From NCBI GenBank assembly GCA_021323775.1, contig JAJPKK010000078.1, forward strand, positions 1-54,616: a DNA stretch of 54,616 bases, in the 5' to 3' direction. This document shows positions 8,888 through 17,270 of the stretch, one piece after another. Origin of the DNA: Hyphomicrobiales bacterium. Lineage in GTDB: Bacteria > Pseudomonadota > Alphaproteobacteria > Rhizobiales > Xanthobacteraceae. The number at the start of each line of letters is the position of its first letter. Positions within the stretch are counted from its first letter, which is position 1. Position numbers and translations under genes: made by a program. Below the pieces are notes generated by a model. It worked only from the letters and a program-made list of their open reading frames with translations. It did not search any database and was not told the DNA's origin.

Positions 8888-8991
8888 GATCGCGACGGCC
8901 CGAACTCGAACTGGGTCACCATAGCATTTCCGCTGATTTGCCACCCGAACGTTTTCCGCAAGACGATCGGATATCCCGTCAGCACCCGTGA

Positions 8992-9018
8992 GGGCAAGGT
9001 TCTCTCGGAACCTTACCC
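8992..9018 (+). promoter_or_regulatory. Hairpin in the 369-nt gap before the capsid gene
   Basis: AAGGTTC and GAACCTT form a perfect 7-bp stem around a 5-nt loop (8996-9014), extended after one mismatch by GGG/CCC. The gap 8888-9256 carries no convincing gene. It must contain the promoter of the ModE-like gene and possibly a promoter for the capsid gene. The stem could be a transcript-processing or attenuator structure; no U-run follows, so a standard terminator is unlikely. Confidence 0.35.
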
Positions 9019-9256
9019 GACCCGGCCGCTACGGCCCCGAACGGCTTGCATTTCACCCGCCGATGGAAAGCCCTGCGGGGCATGTGCCGGCGCCGGCTTC
9101 AGGGAAGCAGGAATTCAGACGTCAGGCGGTCGAACGCATCTCACGCCAAGACCGCCAACGATTGATTTCGGTCCCCGAAGCCGGCTAACCCCAATCATGC
9201 GCCCGCAGACAACCGGAACGGAGGCATCGAAACGATGACCACGAAGGACTGGATCA

Positions 9257-10090
9257 ATGGCCGATTCGGCGTTCCAGATTCAATTCCGTCAGGAGTTCAT
9301 CGCCCAGTTCGAGCAGGGCCAGTCATGGCTGCGCAACGTCTGCACGACAGAGGCGGTGATCAAGGGCAACCAGGCGATGTTCCTGGTGGCCGGCTCAGGC
9401 GGCGCTACCGCCGTGACGCGCGGGCTTAACGGCAACATTCCGCCGCGCGTCGACAGCCTCACCCAGGTGCCTGCGACTCTCGTGGAATGGCACGACAAGC
9501 CGCAGCGCACCGAGTTCAACATCTTCGCGAGTCAGGGCGACGGCCGCCGCATCATGCAGATGTCGACGGTGAAGGTGATGAACCGCAAGATCGACCAGGA
9601 CATCCTGGGCGCGCTTTCCGGCGCGTCGAGCAGCCTCGGCCCGGCTCAGGCAATGACTCTCGCGCTCGCAACGCGGGCGCTGGCGCACCTCGATCTGCAG
9701 GACGTCGACACCACCGAGGAAGACAACATGTTCTTCGTCGGTTCGCCCGCCATGCGGGCCTATCTCATGCAGATCCCGGAATTCCAGAAGGCTGAATATG
9801 TCGAGATCAAGCCCCTGGCCGGGCCGGCTCGGCGCTTCCGCCGCTGGGCCGGCTTCAACTGGATCTTCCATCCGCATGTTCCGAACGTGGGCACCGCGAA
9901 CGAGCAGTGTTTCGCATTCCATCGCTCGGCTGTCGGTCACGCGGTGAACACGGGCGAGATGGATGTCCGCGCCGGCTACAACGAGGAGAACGCCTACTAC
10001 TGGGCGCGCTCCTCGATCTTCATGGGCTCGGCGCTGCTGCAGAACGCGGGCGTGGTCGTGGTCAGCCACGACGGCTCGAAATACACCTAA
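9257..10090 (+). CDS. Phage major capsid protein
   Basis: 277 aa from ATG 9257, with GAAGGA 8 nt upstream. The sequence has the pattern of podovirus coat proteins with an HK97-like fold: an early FRQEFIAQFEQGQSWLRNVC helix, then FLVAGSGGATAVTRGLNG (about 43-60), an Asp/Thr-rich loop (DVDTTEEDNMFFVGSPAMRAYLM at about 150-170), and a C-terminal WARSSIFMGSALLQN. The spacing between the scaffold gene and the tail tubular genes also fits. The product forms the icosahedral shell. It ends immediately before a 91-bp tandem repeat. Confidence 0.85.
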   Translation: MADSAFQIQFRQEFIAQFEQGQSWLRNVCTTEAVIKGNQAMFLVAGSGGATAVTRGLNGNIPPRVDSLTQVPATLVEWHDKPQRTEFNIFASQGDGRRIMQMSTVKVMNRKIDQDILGALSGASSSLGPAQAMTLALATRALAHLDLQDVDTTEEDNMFFVGSPAMRAYLMQIPEFQKAEYVEIKPLAGPARRFRRWAGFNWIFHPHVPNVGTANEQCFAFHRSAVGHAVNTGEMDVRAGYNEENAYYWARSSIFMGSALLQNAGVVVVSHDGSKYT

Positions 10091-10268
10091 CGGGAATCAG
10101 TAATCGGGAATCAGGGGTCAGGAAGCAGGGTTGGGAAGCGCAGTCCTGACTCCTGGCGCCTGACTCCTGACGCCTGAATAACGGGAATCAGTAATCGGGA
10201 ATCAGGGGTCAGGAAGCGGGGTTGGGAAGCGCAGTCCTGACTCCTGGCGCCTGATTCCTGACGCCTGA
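10091..10268 (+). repeat. 91-bp tandem duplication
   Basis: Two nearly identical copies, starting at 10091 and 10182 (period 91 bp), differ at only a few bases. Each begins CGGGAATCAGTAATCGGGAA and contains GTCAGGAAG opposed by CCTGACTCCTGG, so each can fold on itself. The unit begins directly after the capsid stop codon. A related fragment forms the 3' end of the gene at 15521-15997. Confidence 0.9.
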
Positions 10269-10285
10269 AAATCCGAAGGATTTTC
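10267..10285 (+). promoter_or_regulatory. Hairpin that would mask the ribosome-binding site of the 10290 gene
   Basis: GAAAATCC and GGATTTTC pair as a perfect 8-bp stem with loop GAA. The only good Shine-Dalgarno of the next gene, GAAGGA at 10275-10280, consists of the loop plus the first three bases of the 3' arm, and ATG follows at 10290. Translation of the appendage gene may therefore depend on melting of this stem or on a translating ribosome nearby. Confidence 0.5.
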
Positions 10286-10289
10286 GAAC

Positions 10290-11618
10290 ATGGCATACAC
10301 TACCGGCACTCTGACATACATCGCGGGCGGCCTGATCGAGGGCGCGTGGAAGCTGTGGGAATACACCACGACCGACACGCTGGCCCAGGTGACGGCCGCA
10401 GGTTACATCACCGATGCGACCTTCAAGGGCATGAGCCCTGGGGATTTCGTCATCGTGGTGAACCAGACGAACCCGCAGGGCTATATCCTCCAGGTCCAGA
10501 ATCTGACGCCCGGCGCCATGAATGTCTCCGGTACGGCGACACTTGCTGCTCCGGCCGGCGTCGGCGGATCGCAGTTGGCGTTCCCGCGCAACCTCATCGA
10601 CGGCGGCGACTTCACCACCAATCCGTGGCAGCGCGGCGTGAGCTTCACCGGAATCGCCGGCGCCGTCACCTACACGGCAGATCGCTTCTTTGCGGTCGGC
10701 GGCGCGTCGTCCTCGATCTCGGTGTCGCAGGTCACCGGCGTCACGGCCGTATCGGGGTTCACGCAGGCGCTGCAGTTCGGCCGCGCGGCGGCGAACGCCA
10801 ACACGGCGGCGATCAGCCTCGGCCAGGTCATCGAGACGCTCGACTCCATTCGCTGTCAGGGCCAGACCGTCACGCTGTCGTTCTGGGCCCAGGCCGGCGC
10901 CAATTGGTCCCCGGCGAACGGCGCTCTCAACGTGCTTCTTGCCAGCGGGACAGGCGCGAACCAGAGCGCCGCCAGCCTGGCGGCGGGTGCGTGGACGGGC
11001 TATACCTCCCTCACGCTGACGCCGCAGCAGAACCTCTCGCCCAACTCTTCGCCCAATAACGCCGTGCTCACGCCGGGCGCAAACATCGCCCAGCAGATCA
11101 CGACGAGCTGGCAGCGCTACGTGTTCACGGCATCGGCGCCGGCGAATTGCACGCAGCTTGGCCTGCTGTTCAACGCCACGCCGGTCGGCACGGCCGGCGC
11201 CGCAGACTTCGTGCAGATCATGGGCGTCCAGCTCGAGATCGGCGCGCAGGCAACTCCGTTCGAGCATCGCGATATCGAATTGGAGTTGGCGATCGCCCAG
11301 CGCTATTTCTTCAACATTCCGGAGCCGGCATCAGGTGTCATCGTCGGCGCCGGCATGGTGGCGGGCGCCGCGTCGGAAATCATCTTCATTCCGCTGCCGG
11401 TGCAGATGCGCGCGGCGCCGACCGTGACGGTATCGGCCGGCTCCTTCAAGTTCAACCTCGCCGGCGCCGCCACCGCGGTCGGAACCTTCGCGCCCGGCGC
11501 CACCCACACGCCGAACTACATCAGCGTGACCGGCACCGCCGCGGGCACTGCCGGCCAAGGCACGCTGCTGCAGGGCGGCGGCGGCGCCGGATTTATTCAG
11601 GCCAGCGCGGATTTCTGA
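10290..11618 (+). CDS. Phage capsid/tail appendage protein with jelly-roll-like domain
   Basis: 442 aa from ATG 10290. The first 95 residues form a small domain (YTTGTLTYIAGGLIEGAWKLWEYTT). From residue 105 the pattern FPRNLIDGGDFTTNPWQRG...TYTADRF, followed by TVTLSFWAQAG and FVQIMGVQLEIG, resembles carbohydrate-binding jelly-roll modules found on phage appendages. The Gly/Ala/Thr-rich C-terminus continues as beta structure. It lies between the capsid gene and tail tubular protein A. Probable role: decoration or host-surface attachment on the virion. No catalytic residues were identified. Confidence 0.6.
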   Translation: MAYTTGTLTYIAGGLIEGAWKLWEYTTTDTLAQVTAAGYITDATFKGMSPGDFVIVVNQTNPQGYILQVQNLTPGAMNVSGTATLAAPAGVGGSQLAFPRNLIDGGDFTTNPWQRGVSFTGIAGAVTYTADRFFAVGGASSSISVSQVTGVTAVSGFTQALQFGRAAANANTAAISLGQVIETLDSIRCQGQTVTLSFWAQAGANWSPANGALNVLLASGTGANQSAASLAAGAWTGYTSLTLTPQQNLSPNSSPNNAVLTPGANIAQQITTSWQRYVFTASAPANCTQLGLLFNATPVGTAGAADFVQIMGVQLEIGAQATPFEHRDIELELAIAQRYFFNIPEPASGVIVGAGMVAGAASEIIFIPLPVQMRAAPTVTVSAGSFKFNLAGAATAVGTFAPGATHTPNYISVTGTAAGTAGQGTLLQGGGGAGFIQASADF

Positions 11619-11621
11619 AAA

Positions 11622-11718
11622 ACAGAGGACGGAGGACAGGGGGACGGATGACGGAAATCCGTCCTCCGGCCTCTGCCTTCCAACTCTGCCGTCTGTCGTC
11701 CGCCATCTGTCGTCTGGA
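11622..11718 (+). repeat. Palindromic repeat, ACAGAGGACGG family (copy 1)
   Basis: Purine-rich ACAGAGGACGGAGGACAG is followed by pyrimidine-rich TCCGTCCTCCGGCC and GTCTGTCGTCCGCC, so the arms are inversely complementary. It fills the gap between the appendage gene and tail tubular protein A. Related copies lie at 15408-15519 and 19285-19352, also at junctions of the same operon. Confidence 0.7.
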
Positions 11719-11724
11719 GCACCC

Positions 11725-12393
11725 ATGACTACGCAGCTCTTCATCTACAACGAGGCGCTCGGCCATCTCGGGGAGCGCCAGCTCGCGAGCTTGTCCGAGC
11801 CGCGCGAGCCGCGCCGCGTCCTTGATTCCTACTGGTCGGACGTGGCCGGCTTCTGCCTGGCGCAAGGCTTGTGGAAGTTCGCAAGGCGCACCGTCCAGAT
11901 CGACAACAGCTCCACTCTCACACCGCAGTTCGGCTTCAACTATTGCTTCTCGATCCCGATCGATTGGGTGAGGACGATCCAGGTCTCGACTTCGCCAAAT
12001 ATGGATCCGCCGCTGCTGCAATACAGCGACGAGGCGGGGCTCTGGTACGCCAATCTCACGCCGATCTATGTCTCCTATGTTTCGAACGATCCGCTCTACG
12101 GGATGAACATCGGGAACTGGCCTGAGCATTTCGCCGACTACGTCTCGCTTCGCCTGGCGCGGCAGGCGTGCCTGCGCATCACCAACGACAAGGAGTTGAA
12201 GGCTGCGCTGCTCAGAGAAGAGGACCGCGCCCGCCGCGTCGCGAAAGCCGAGGAGGCGATGGATGAGCCGCCCGGCCTGCCGCCTGTTCCGTTCTGGGCG
12301 CGCGCCCGGCGCGGCGCATTCGGGCCCGGAGGATTGTGGCTCGGCGGCGGCGCCGGCGGATCGATCGCAACCGGGCCGCAGGGGAATGACTGA
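11725..12393 (+). CDS. Tail tubular protein A (T7 gp11-like)
   Basis: 222 aa from ATG 11725. The opening (QLFIYNEALGHLGERQLASL) and the motif EPRRVLDSYWSDVAGFCLAQ are characteristic of T7 gp11-family tail tubular proteins, which form the dodecameric ring joining the portal to the tail nozzle. Typical length is about 190-220 aa. The C-terminal 40 residues are Pro/Gly-rich and may be a local extension. The stop codon overlaps the next start by one base (TGATG at 12391-12395), so tubes A and B are probably translationally coupled. Confidence 0.85.
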   Translation: MTTQLFIYNEALGHLGERQLASLSEPREPRRVLDSYWSDVAGFCLAQGLWKFARRTVQIDNSSTLTPQFGFNYCFSIPIDWVRTIQVSTSPNMDPPLLQYSDEAGLWYANLTPIYVSYVSNDPLYGMNIGNWPEHFADYVSLRLARQACLRITNDKELKAALLREEDRARRVAKAEEAMDEPPGLPPVPFWARARRGAFGPGGLWLGGGAGGSIATGPQGND

Positions 12394-15300
12394 TGCGCGC
12401 AAACGCAGCGTTATATTCCTTAAATGCCGGCGAGGTCTCCAAGATCGCGCTCGCGCGCGTCGACGTGGCGAAGCTGCGCATGGCGGCTCAATGTCAGGTC
12501 AACTGGCTGCCCTATGTGGTCGGGCCGATGACGTTGCGGCCCGGACTCTCCTATGTGGGCGAGGTGCTGGGCGACGCGCCGGCGCGGCTCTTGCGTTTCA
12601 TATTCTCCAAGCTCGATACGGCGTTGATCGAGCTTACCGCCAACAATATGCGCGTATGGGTCAACGAGACGCTCGTCAGCCGCGCCGCGGTCGGAACCTC
12701 GATCGGCGACCCGTTCTTTTCCGGCCTTGGCAACTGGTCGAATGCCAACACCACCGCGGGCGCGAGCGCGACTGTTTCGGGCGGCGTCGCCACGCTCGCC
12801 TGCCAGCCGGTTGGCGGGCTCGCGCAAATCCAGCAGACCATCTCGATCGCTCCTGCTGACCAGGGCAAGGAGCACGCGATCCGCCTCGTCATCACGCAGG
12901 GGCCCGTGGTGTTCCGGGTCGGCTCGACGGCCGGCGCGGCGGACCTCATCGCGCAGACGACGCTCGACACCGGCGCCCACTCGCTCGCCTTCACGCCGTC
13001 GTCCGGCAACGCCGCCATTCAGATCGAATCGACCGACGCGTGGTCGAAGACGCTGACGCAGTGCTCGATCGAGAGCGCAGGCACCATGGTGCTGCCGACG
13101 CCGTGGAGCGTGAATGACCTTCCCAATATCCGCTACGACCAGTCCGGCGACATCATCTTCATCGCCTGCTACGGCCAGCAGCAGCAGAAGATCGAGCGCC
13201 GCTCGCTGCACTCGTGGTCGGTCGTTCAATTCTACAGCAACAATGGGCCGTTCCAGTCGACGCCCGGAATCGTCGCCAACTTCACGCCGGGCAATTACCA
13301 CGGCAACACCACGCTGACATCGGACCGGCCGTGGTTTCAGGCAGGCCACGTCGGCTGCCTGTTTCGCCTGTTCACCAACGGCCAGTTCAACCAGACCATC
13401 CTGGGCAACCAGAATGCCTTCACGCCGCCGGTCCGGGTCACGGGAGTAGGCGTCGGCGTCGGTAATCCGCCGGTGCCGCAGTCGAACCAGGGGCGCAACT
13501 ATACGTGGACGATAAGCGGCACATGGTCCGGCGTGCTGACCATGCAGCGCAGCTTTGATTCCGCCGCGTCGGGCTATGTCGATACGGTCGCCGCCACCGG
13601 ACCCAACGGCGGCCCGTCGTCCGGCGGCGCGCTCACCGCAAACGGCGCCCTGCAATCGGTGACCGGAAGCGCCGGCGCTCCCACCGACCTCGATAACGCC
13701 ATCTGCTGGGAGCGCATCGGCTTCAAGGCTGGGCAGTATACGTCGGGGAGCGCCGTCGTATCGTCGAACTATTCAGGCGGCGGCGGCTTCGGCATCTGCC
13801 GGGTGACGGGCTATGTCTCGCCGACCCAGGTCAACATCGAAGTTCTTTCCCCGTTCACCTCGCTTGCCGCCACCACGGACTGGGTGGAGGGCGATTGGTC
13901 GGGCGTCATCGGCTATCCGACGTCGGTCGCCTTTCACGAGGGGCGCCTGTGCTGGTTCGGCCGCGACCAGGCCTGGCTGTCGGCCTCGGACGACTTCACC
14001 AACTATGCCGACATCAATCTGGACGGCACCTCGACCGGAGACGGCGGCGCCATCAATGTTGCGCTGGGCTCGGGGCCGGTCGACACCATCTCGTGGGGGC
14101 TCTCCCTCACCCGGCTGATGATCGGCCGCGAGCAGTCGATCGCCTCGGCGCGCTCATCGAACTTCGACCAGCCGGTGACGCCGTCGCAGATCGTGATCCG
14201 CGACTGCTCCGACCAGGGCGCGCAGCGGCTGCCCGCCATCAAGGCGGGCAAGCGCGGCATCTTCGTGCAGCAATCGGGGCGGCGCGTCTACGAGCTGGCG
14301 TTCAGCGCCCAGGAGATGGATTACGACGACCGCGATCTCACGAGGCTCAACCTCGACATCGGCAAGGCCGGCTTCACCGACATCGACAAGGCGACCCAGC
14401 CCGACAAGATGATCCTCCTGCCGCGCGGCGACGGCCAGGCAGCGTGCCTGTTGTATGACGTGAAGGACGAGGTCGAGGCGTGGTGGCGGCTGCAGACCCT
14501 CGGCGTCATCGAGAATGCCGCGGTGCTTCCTTCCCCAGGCTCTCCGGCGGGCTCCGAAGCCAGCGGTATCGAGGACCTCGTTTATTTCGTGGTGCGGCGC
14601 ACGATCAACGGGGTGACGCGGCGCTTCATCGAGCGGCTCGCCCCGCGCGACAATTGCGTGGGCGGCGCCATCAACCAGCAGCTCGACTGCCACGTGGTCT
14701 ATCGAGGCGCGCCGGTCTCGGCCATTACGCTATCGCATCTGCCGAACACCCCCGTTTCGGTTTGGGCGGACGGCCAGGCGATCGGGTCCGCCACGACGAG
14801 TGCGTCCGGCGTGCTGACATTGCCCGACGGGCAGGCCCATTCCAATATCGTGGCCGGCCTCGCCGGCGCCGTCATCTCGAATACCGCCGCGTCCCCAACC
14901 GGCACGCTCATGGTCGGCACGCAATATAACGGGTATCCGGCAGAGGTCTTCGCCGATATCGGCGCAACCGGCGAGCCGGTTCATATCGGTTCCATCGTGG
15001 TCGCAGACGGCGCCATCACGCTTCCCAACGGGCAGACTGCGCTCACCGTTGTCGCGTGCCTCGGCTATGTGGCGCCGTTCATGTCGGCGAAACTTGCCTA
15101 TGCGGCGCAATTGGGGTCCGCGCTGACGCAACGCAAGCGGATCGATCATGTCGGGCTCGTGCTGTACGACACCAACTCCCAGGGCATCGCGTTCGGGCAG
15201 CGGTTCGACGCGCTCGACAATCTGCCGCTCTGCGAGGCGGGGGCGGCGACGCCCGCGGCGACGACCTGGAGCGAGTACGACGAGCCCATGATCGAGGTGC

Positions 15301-15407
15301 CGGGCAGTTGGCAGACCGACGCACGGCTGTGTCTGCTCGCGCAAGCCCCGAACCCCTGCACTGTCGGGAGCGTGGTGATCGGACTGACCACGAATGAGCG
15401 GGGATGA
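12393..15407 (+). CDS. Tail tubular protein B (T7 gp12-like nozzle)
   Basis: 1004 aa from ATG 12393. The N-terminus (NAGEVSKIALARVDVAKLRMAA, WLPYVVGPMTLRPGLSYVGE) matches the family that builds the podovirus tail nozzle, and the beta-rich body is typical. Long Gly/Ser/Thr segments at about 125-230 and 340-450 suggest an added beta domain, since family members are more often about 750-900 aa. FHEGRLCWFGRDQAWLSASDDF (around residues 511-532) is a common family block. It is coupled to tube A. Confidence 0.85.
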   Translation: MRANAALYSLNAGEVSKIALARVDVAKLRMAAQCQVNWLPYVVGPMTLRPGLSYVGEVLGDAPARLLRFIFSKLDTALIELTANNMRVWVNETLVSRAAVGTSIGDPFFSGLGNWSNANTTAGASATVSGGVATLACQPVGGLAQIQQTISIAPADQGKEHAIRLVITQGPVVFRVGSTAGAADLIAQTTLDTGAHSLAFTPSSGNAAIQIESTDAWSKTLTQCSIESAGTMVLPTPWSVNDLPNIRYDQSGDIIFIACYGQQQQKIERRSLHSWSVVQFYSNNGPFQSTPGIVANFTPGNYHGNTTLTSDRPWFQAGHVGCLFRLFTNGQFNQTILGNQNAFTPPVRVTGVGVGVGNPPVPQSNQGRNYTWTISGTWSGVLTMQRSFDSAASGYVDTVAATGPNGGPSSGGALTANGALQSVTGSAGAPTDLDNAICWERIGFKAGQYTSGSAVVSSNYSGGGGFGICRVTGYVSPTQVNIEVLSPFTSLAATTDWVEGDWSGVIGYPTSVAFHEGRLCWFGRDQAWLSASDDFTNYADINLDGTSTGDGGAINVALGSGPVDTISWGLSLTRLMIGREQSIASARSSNFDQPVTPSQIVIRDCSDQGAQRLPAIKAGKRGIFVQQSGRRVYELAFSAQEMDYDDRDLTRLNLDIGKAGFTDIDKATQPDKMILLPRGDGQAACLLYDVKDEVEAWWRLQTLGVIENAAVLPSPGSPAGSEASGIEDLVYFVVRRTINGVTRRFIERLAPRDNCVGGAINQQLDCHVVYRGAPVSAITLSHLPNTPVSVWADGQAIGSATTSASGVLTLPDGQAHSNIVAGLAGAVISNTAASPTGTLMVGTQYNGYPAEVFADIGATGEPVHIGSIVVADGAITLPNGQTALTVVACLGYVAPFMSAKLAYAAQLGSALTQRKRIDHVGLVLYDTNSQGIAFGQRFDALDNLPLCEAGAATPAATTWSEYDEPMIEVPGSWQTDARLCLLAQAPNPCTVGSVVIGLTTNERG

Positions 15408-15519
15408 CCGACGGCAGACGACCGAGGACGGATGAAAGATATCCGAACTTCGGGGCGAGCATGCCGCCCGTCTCCACCCTCCGATCCGTCATCTGTCGTT
15501 GGTCCTGCGTCCTCTGAAC
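15408..15519 (+). repeat. Palindromic repeat, ACAGAGGACGG family (copy 2)
   Basis: GACGGCAGACGACCGAGGAC on the left is opposed by GATCCGTCATCTGTCGTTGG and CCTGCGTCCTCTG on the right. It occupies the whole gap between tube B and the GNAT-like gene, beginning right after the stop codon, and probably places the next gene's start beside a stable hairpin. Confidence 0.65.
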
Positions 15520-15520
15520 A

Positions 15521-15997
15521 ATGCCGAAAGTCACGCTGCGGCCGACGATTGCCGCCGATCTGGCTCATGTCATTGGCGAACCCTTGCCTTACCGCATCCG
15601 CGCCATCACGGCCCTCGTCGATGACCGCGTGATCGGCATCGGCGGGATCGCGTTTCCGCCTTACGGGCCGGCAATCGCGTTCGTGCAGCTTGCGCCCCCG
15701 TCGGGACAGGACGCCGATGGCGATGCCGGGCGGACCGCGCCAGGCGTTCCTGAGGCGAGGCGTTATCCGGTTGCATTTCACCGCGCCGGCCTGACGGCGA
15801 TGGAGATGATTCGGAAGTCTCCCATCACACAAGTGGTGGCGACCGCAGATGCCGCCAGCGAGGTGGCGGTGCGCTGGTTGAAGCGGCTGGGCTTCCAGCC
15901 GGCGCAGCGCCAGCCGATCGCCGGCAAGATCCTTTTCGTGTGGAATCGGGAGTCAGGAGTTCGGGGTCAATCCTGCAGCCCGTGCAGCCCGGATTGA
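15521..15997 (+). CDS. GNAT-like phage virion protein (T7 gp13 position)
   Basis: 158 aa from ATG 15521. The pattern VTLRPTIAADLAHVIGE, a central VIGIGGIAFPPYGPAIAFVQL strand pair, and VAVRWLKRLGFQPAQ near the C-terminus are those of GCN5-type acyltransferase folds, which occur after the tail tube genes in several T7-like phages and prophages. The acetyl-CoA loop (normally R-G-x-G-A/G) is not recognisable, so activity is doubtful. The last 17 codons (15944-15994) are read from dispersed repeat DNA (NRESGVRG corresponds to CGGGAGTCAGG), so the natural C-terminus has probably been replaced. Confidence 0.55.
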   Translation: MPKVTLRPTIAADLAHVIGEPLPYRIRAITALVDDRVIGIGGIAFPPYGPAIAFVQLAPPSGQDADGDAGRTAPGVPEARRYPVAFHRAGLTAMEMIRKSPITQVVATADAASEVAVRWLKRLGFQPAQRQPIAGKILFVWNRESGVRGQSCSPCSPD

Positions 15998-16029
15998 ACC
16001 ACCGGGTCCGGTCTTAGGCCGGCCCGATG

Positions 16030-16112
16030 ATAAACGCCGCGAAATCCGGGGCCAGCCGCGCCGCGCGTCACTGCCGTTCCCGGGTTTCGTTTCCGCTCAA
16101 CCCGGGCTACGA
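16030..16112. repeat. Dispersed repeat, CCGGGTTT / GCCCGGG family
   Basis: GCGAAATCCGGGGCC on the left and CCCGGGTTTCGTTTCCGC followed by CCCGGGCTACG on the right are inversely related. Same family as 7249-7336 and 28891-28979. It lies in the gap between the GNAT-like gene and the first fibre gene. Confidence 0.6.
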
Positions 16113-16135
16113 CGCCTAAAACGGAGAGGATGCCG

Positions 16136-17140
16136 ATGGCGACCATCGATCGTCGTGGCGCGACCGTATCTGCGGCCGATCCGCCGATTGCGACCAATCC
16201 GAACCCGGATCTTGCCTGGAAGGCGCCGGCGCGCGTCGCGACGACGGGCAGCAATATCACATTGTCCGGGCTGCAGACGATCGACGGCGCAGCGCTCAGT
16301 GCCGGCGACCGCGTGCTGGTGAAGGACCAGACGGACGCCGCCACCAATGGGCTCTACAATGCGCAGACCGGGCCGTGGACGCGCACGATCGATGCGCAGA
16401 ACAATTCGCAATGGACGCAGGGCACCCAGATCGCCGTCACCCAGGGCGCGGCGAATGCCGGGGTCGTCTTCCGGCTCACCGCGGCCAATCCGGTCGTGCT
16501 CGGCGTGTCCGCGCTCACATGGGCCGGCGACGCGAGCAGCACGATCGTCGGCGACCGTGATTATGCGATCCTGGGGACCGACCGGGTGCTCAACGGGGGC
16601 CTACTGACCGCCCCGCGCACGTGGACGCTCCCGCCAGTCGCGTCGGTCAATCAGGGGCACCGTATCCTCATCGCCACCGGCGGCATCTCTCCCGTCAATA
16701 CGCTGACCATCGCGACCCAAGGCGCCGATCAGATATGGTGGCCGACCGGGGCCGCCGTGAGCGATGTCACCATCCCGTTTCCTAATGTCCTCATGGAGCT
16801 GCTTGCGCTCACGAACAGCTCCTCCAGCCTTTGGGTCGTGACGGCCTTCTACGTCTACAGTGTCCCGGTGATCCTGACCGGCACCTCCGGTCTTCTCTCT
16901 TCGGCCTCGCAGATCATCAATGCGAGCGGCACATTCACCCTGACGTTGCCTCCCGCCGCTCAATTCGGCGGCCAGTGGATTTGGATCAAGTCCATCTCGC
17001 CGCAAGCCATTAACTCGGCAAGCAGCAACGTAGTGCCGCTCGGATCATCGACACCCGGCACAGCGATCTTGAATGCGACCGGCAAGTTCGCGGCCCTCCA
17101 GTCTGACAATGCGAACTGGCAGATCATGTTCGCGGGCTGA
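16136..17140 (+). CDS. Phage tail fibre-like protein
   Basis: 334 aa from ATG 16136, chosen over ATG 16130 because GGAGAGG then lies at a proper distance. After a short N-terminus comes a module (about residues 27-135) with ITLSGLQTIDG and AGDRVLVKDQ...NGLY...GPWTR, a repeat domain common in phage tail fibres and adhesins. The remainder is Thr/Ser/Gly-rich beta structure. The same module occurs in the 525-aa protein at 19637-21214, with a 24-base identical DNA stretch (16304-16327 and 19778-19801). Likely part of the receptor-binding apparatus. Confidence 0.65.
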   Translation: MATIDRRGATVSAADPPIATNPNPDLAWKAPARVATTGSNITLSGLQTIDGAALSAGDRVLVKDQTDAATNGLYNAQTGPWTRTIDAQNNSQWTQGTQIAVTQGAANAGVVFRLTAANPVVLGVSALTWAGDASSTIVGDRDYAILGTDRVLNGGLLTAPRTWTLPPVASVNQGHRILIATGGISPVNTLTIATQGADQIWWPTGAAVSDVTIPFPNVLMELLALTNSSSSLWVVTAFYVYSVPVILTGTSGLLSSASQIINASGTFTLTLPPAAQFGGQWIWIKSISPQAINSASSNVVPLGSSTPGTAILNATGKFAALQSDNANWQIMFAG

Positions 17141-17270
17141 TTTTTCAACGCTGGCGACGGCGGCGATTGGCATTGCGGCTGTGAGCCTTCATGGGCGGCG
17201 TAAGGGCCGCAGCCGCCAGACCGCCTACCCTCGATCCTGATCCCCGTCACTCGACATCGGAGACAATGAG

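Noticed and set aside
8992-9018. Intrinsic terminator
   Set aside because: A stable stem is present but no U-run follows on either strand, so it is listed only as a hairpin.
10209-11267. 352-codon - strand frame over the appendage gene
   Set aside because: Arg/Ala-rich mirror frame; the + strand has recognisable beta-domain motifs.
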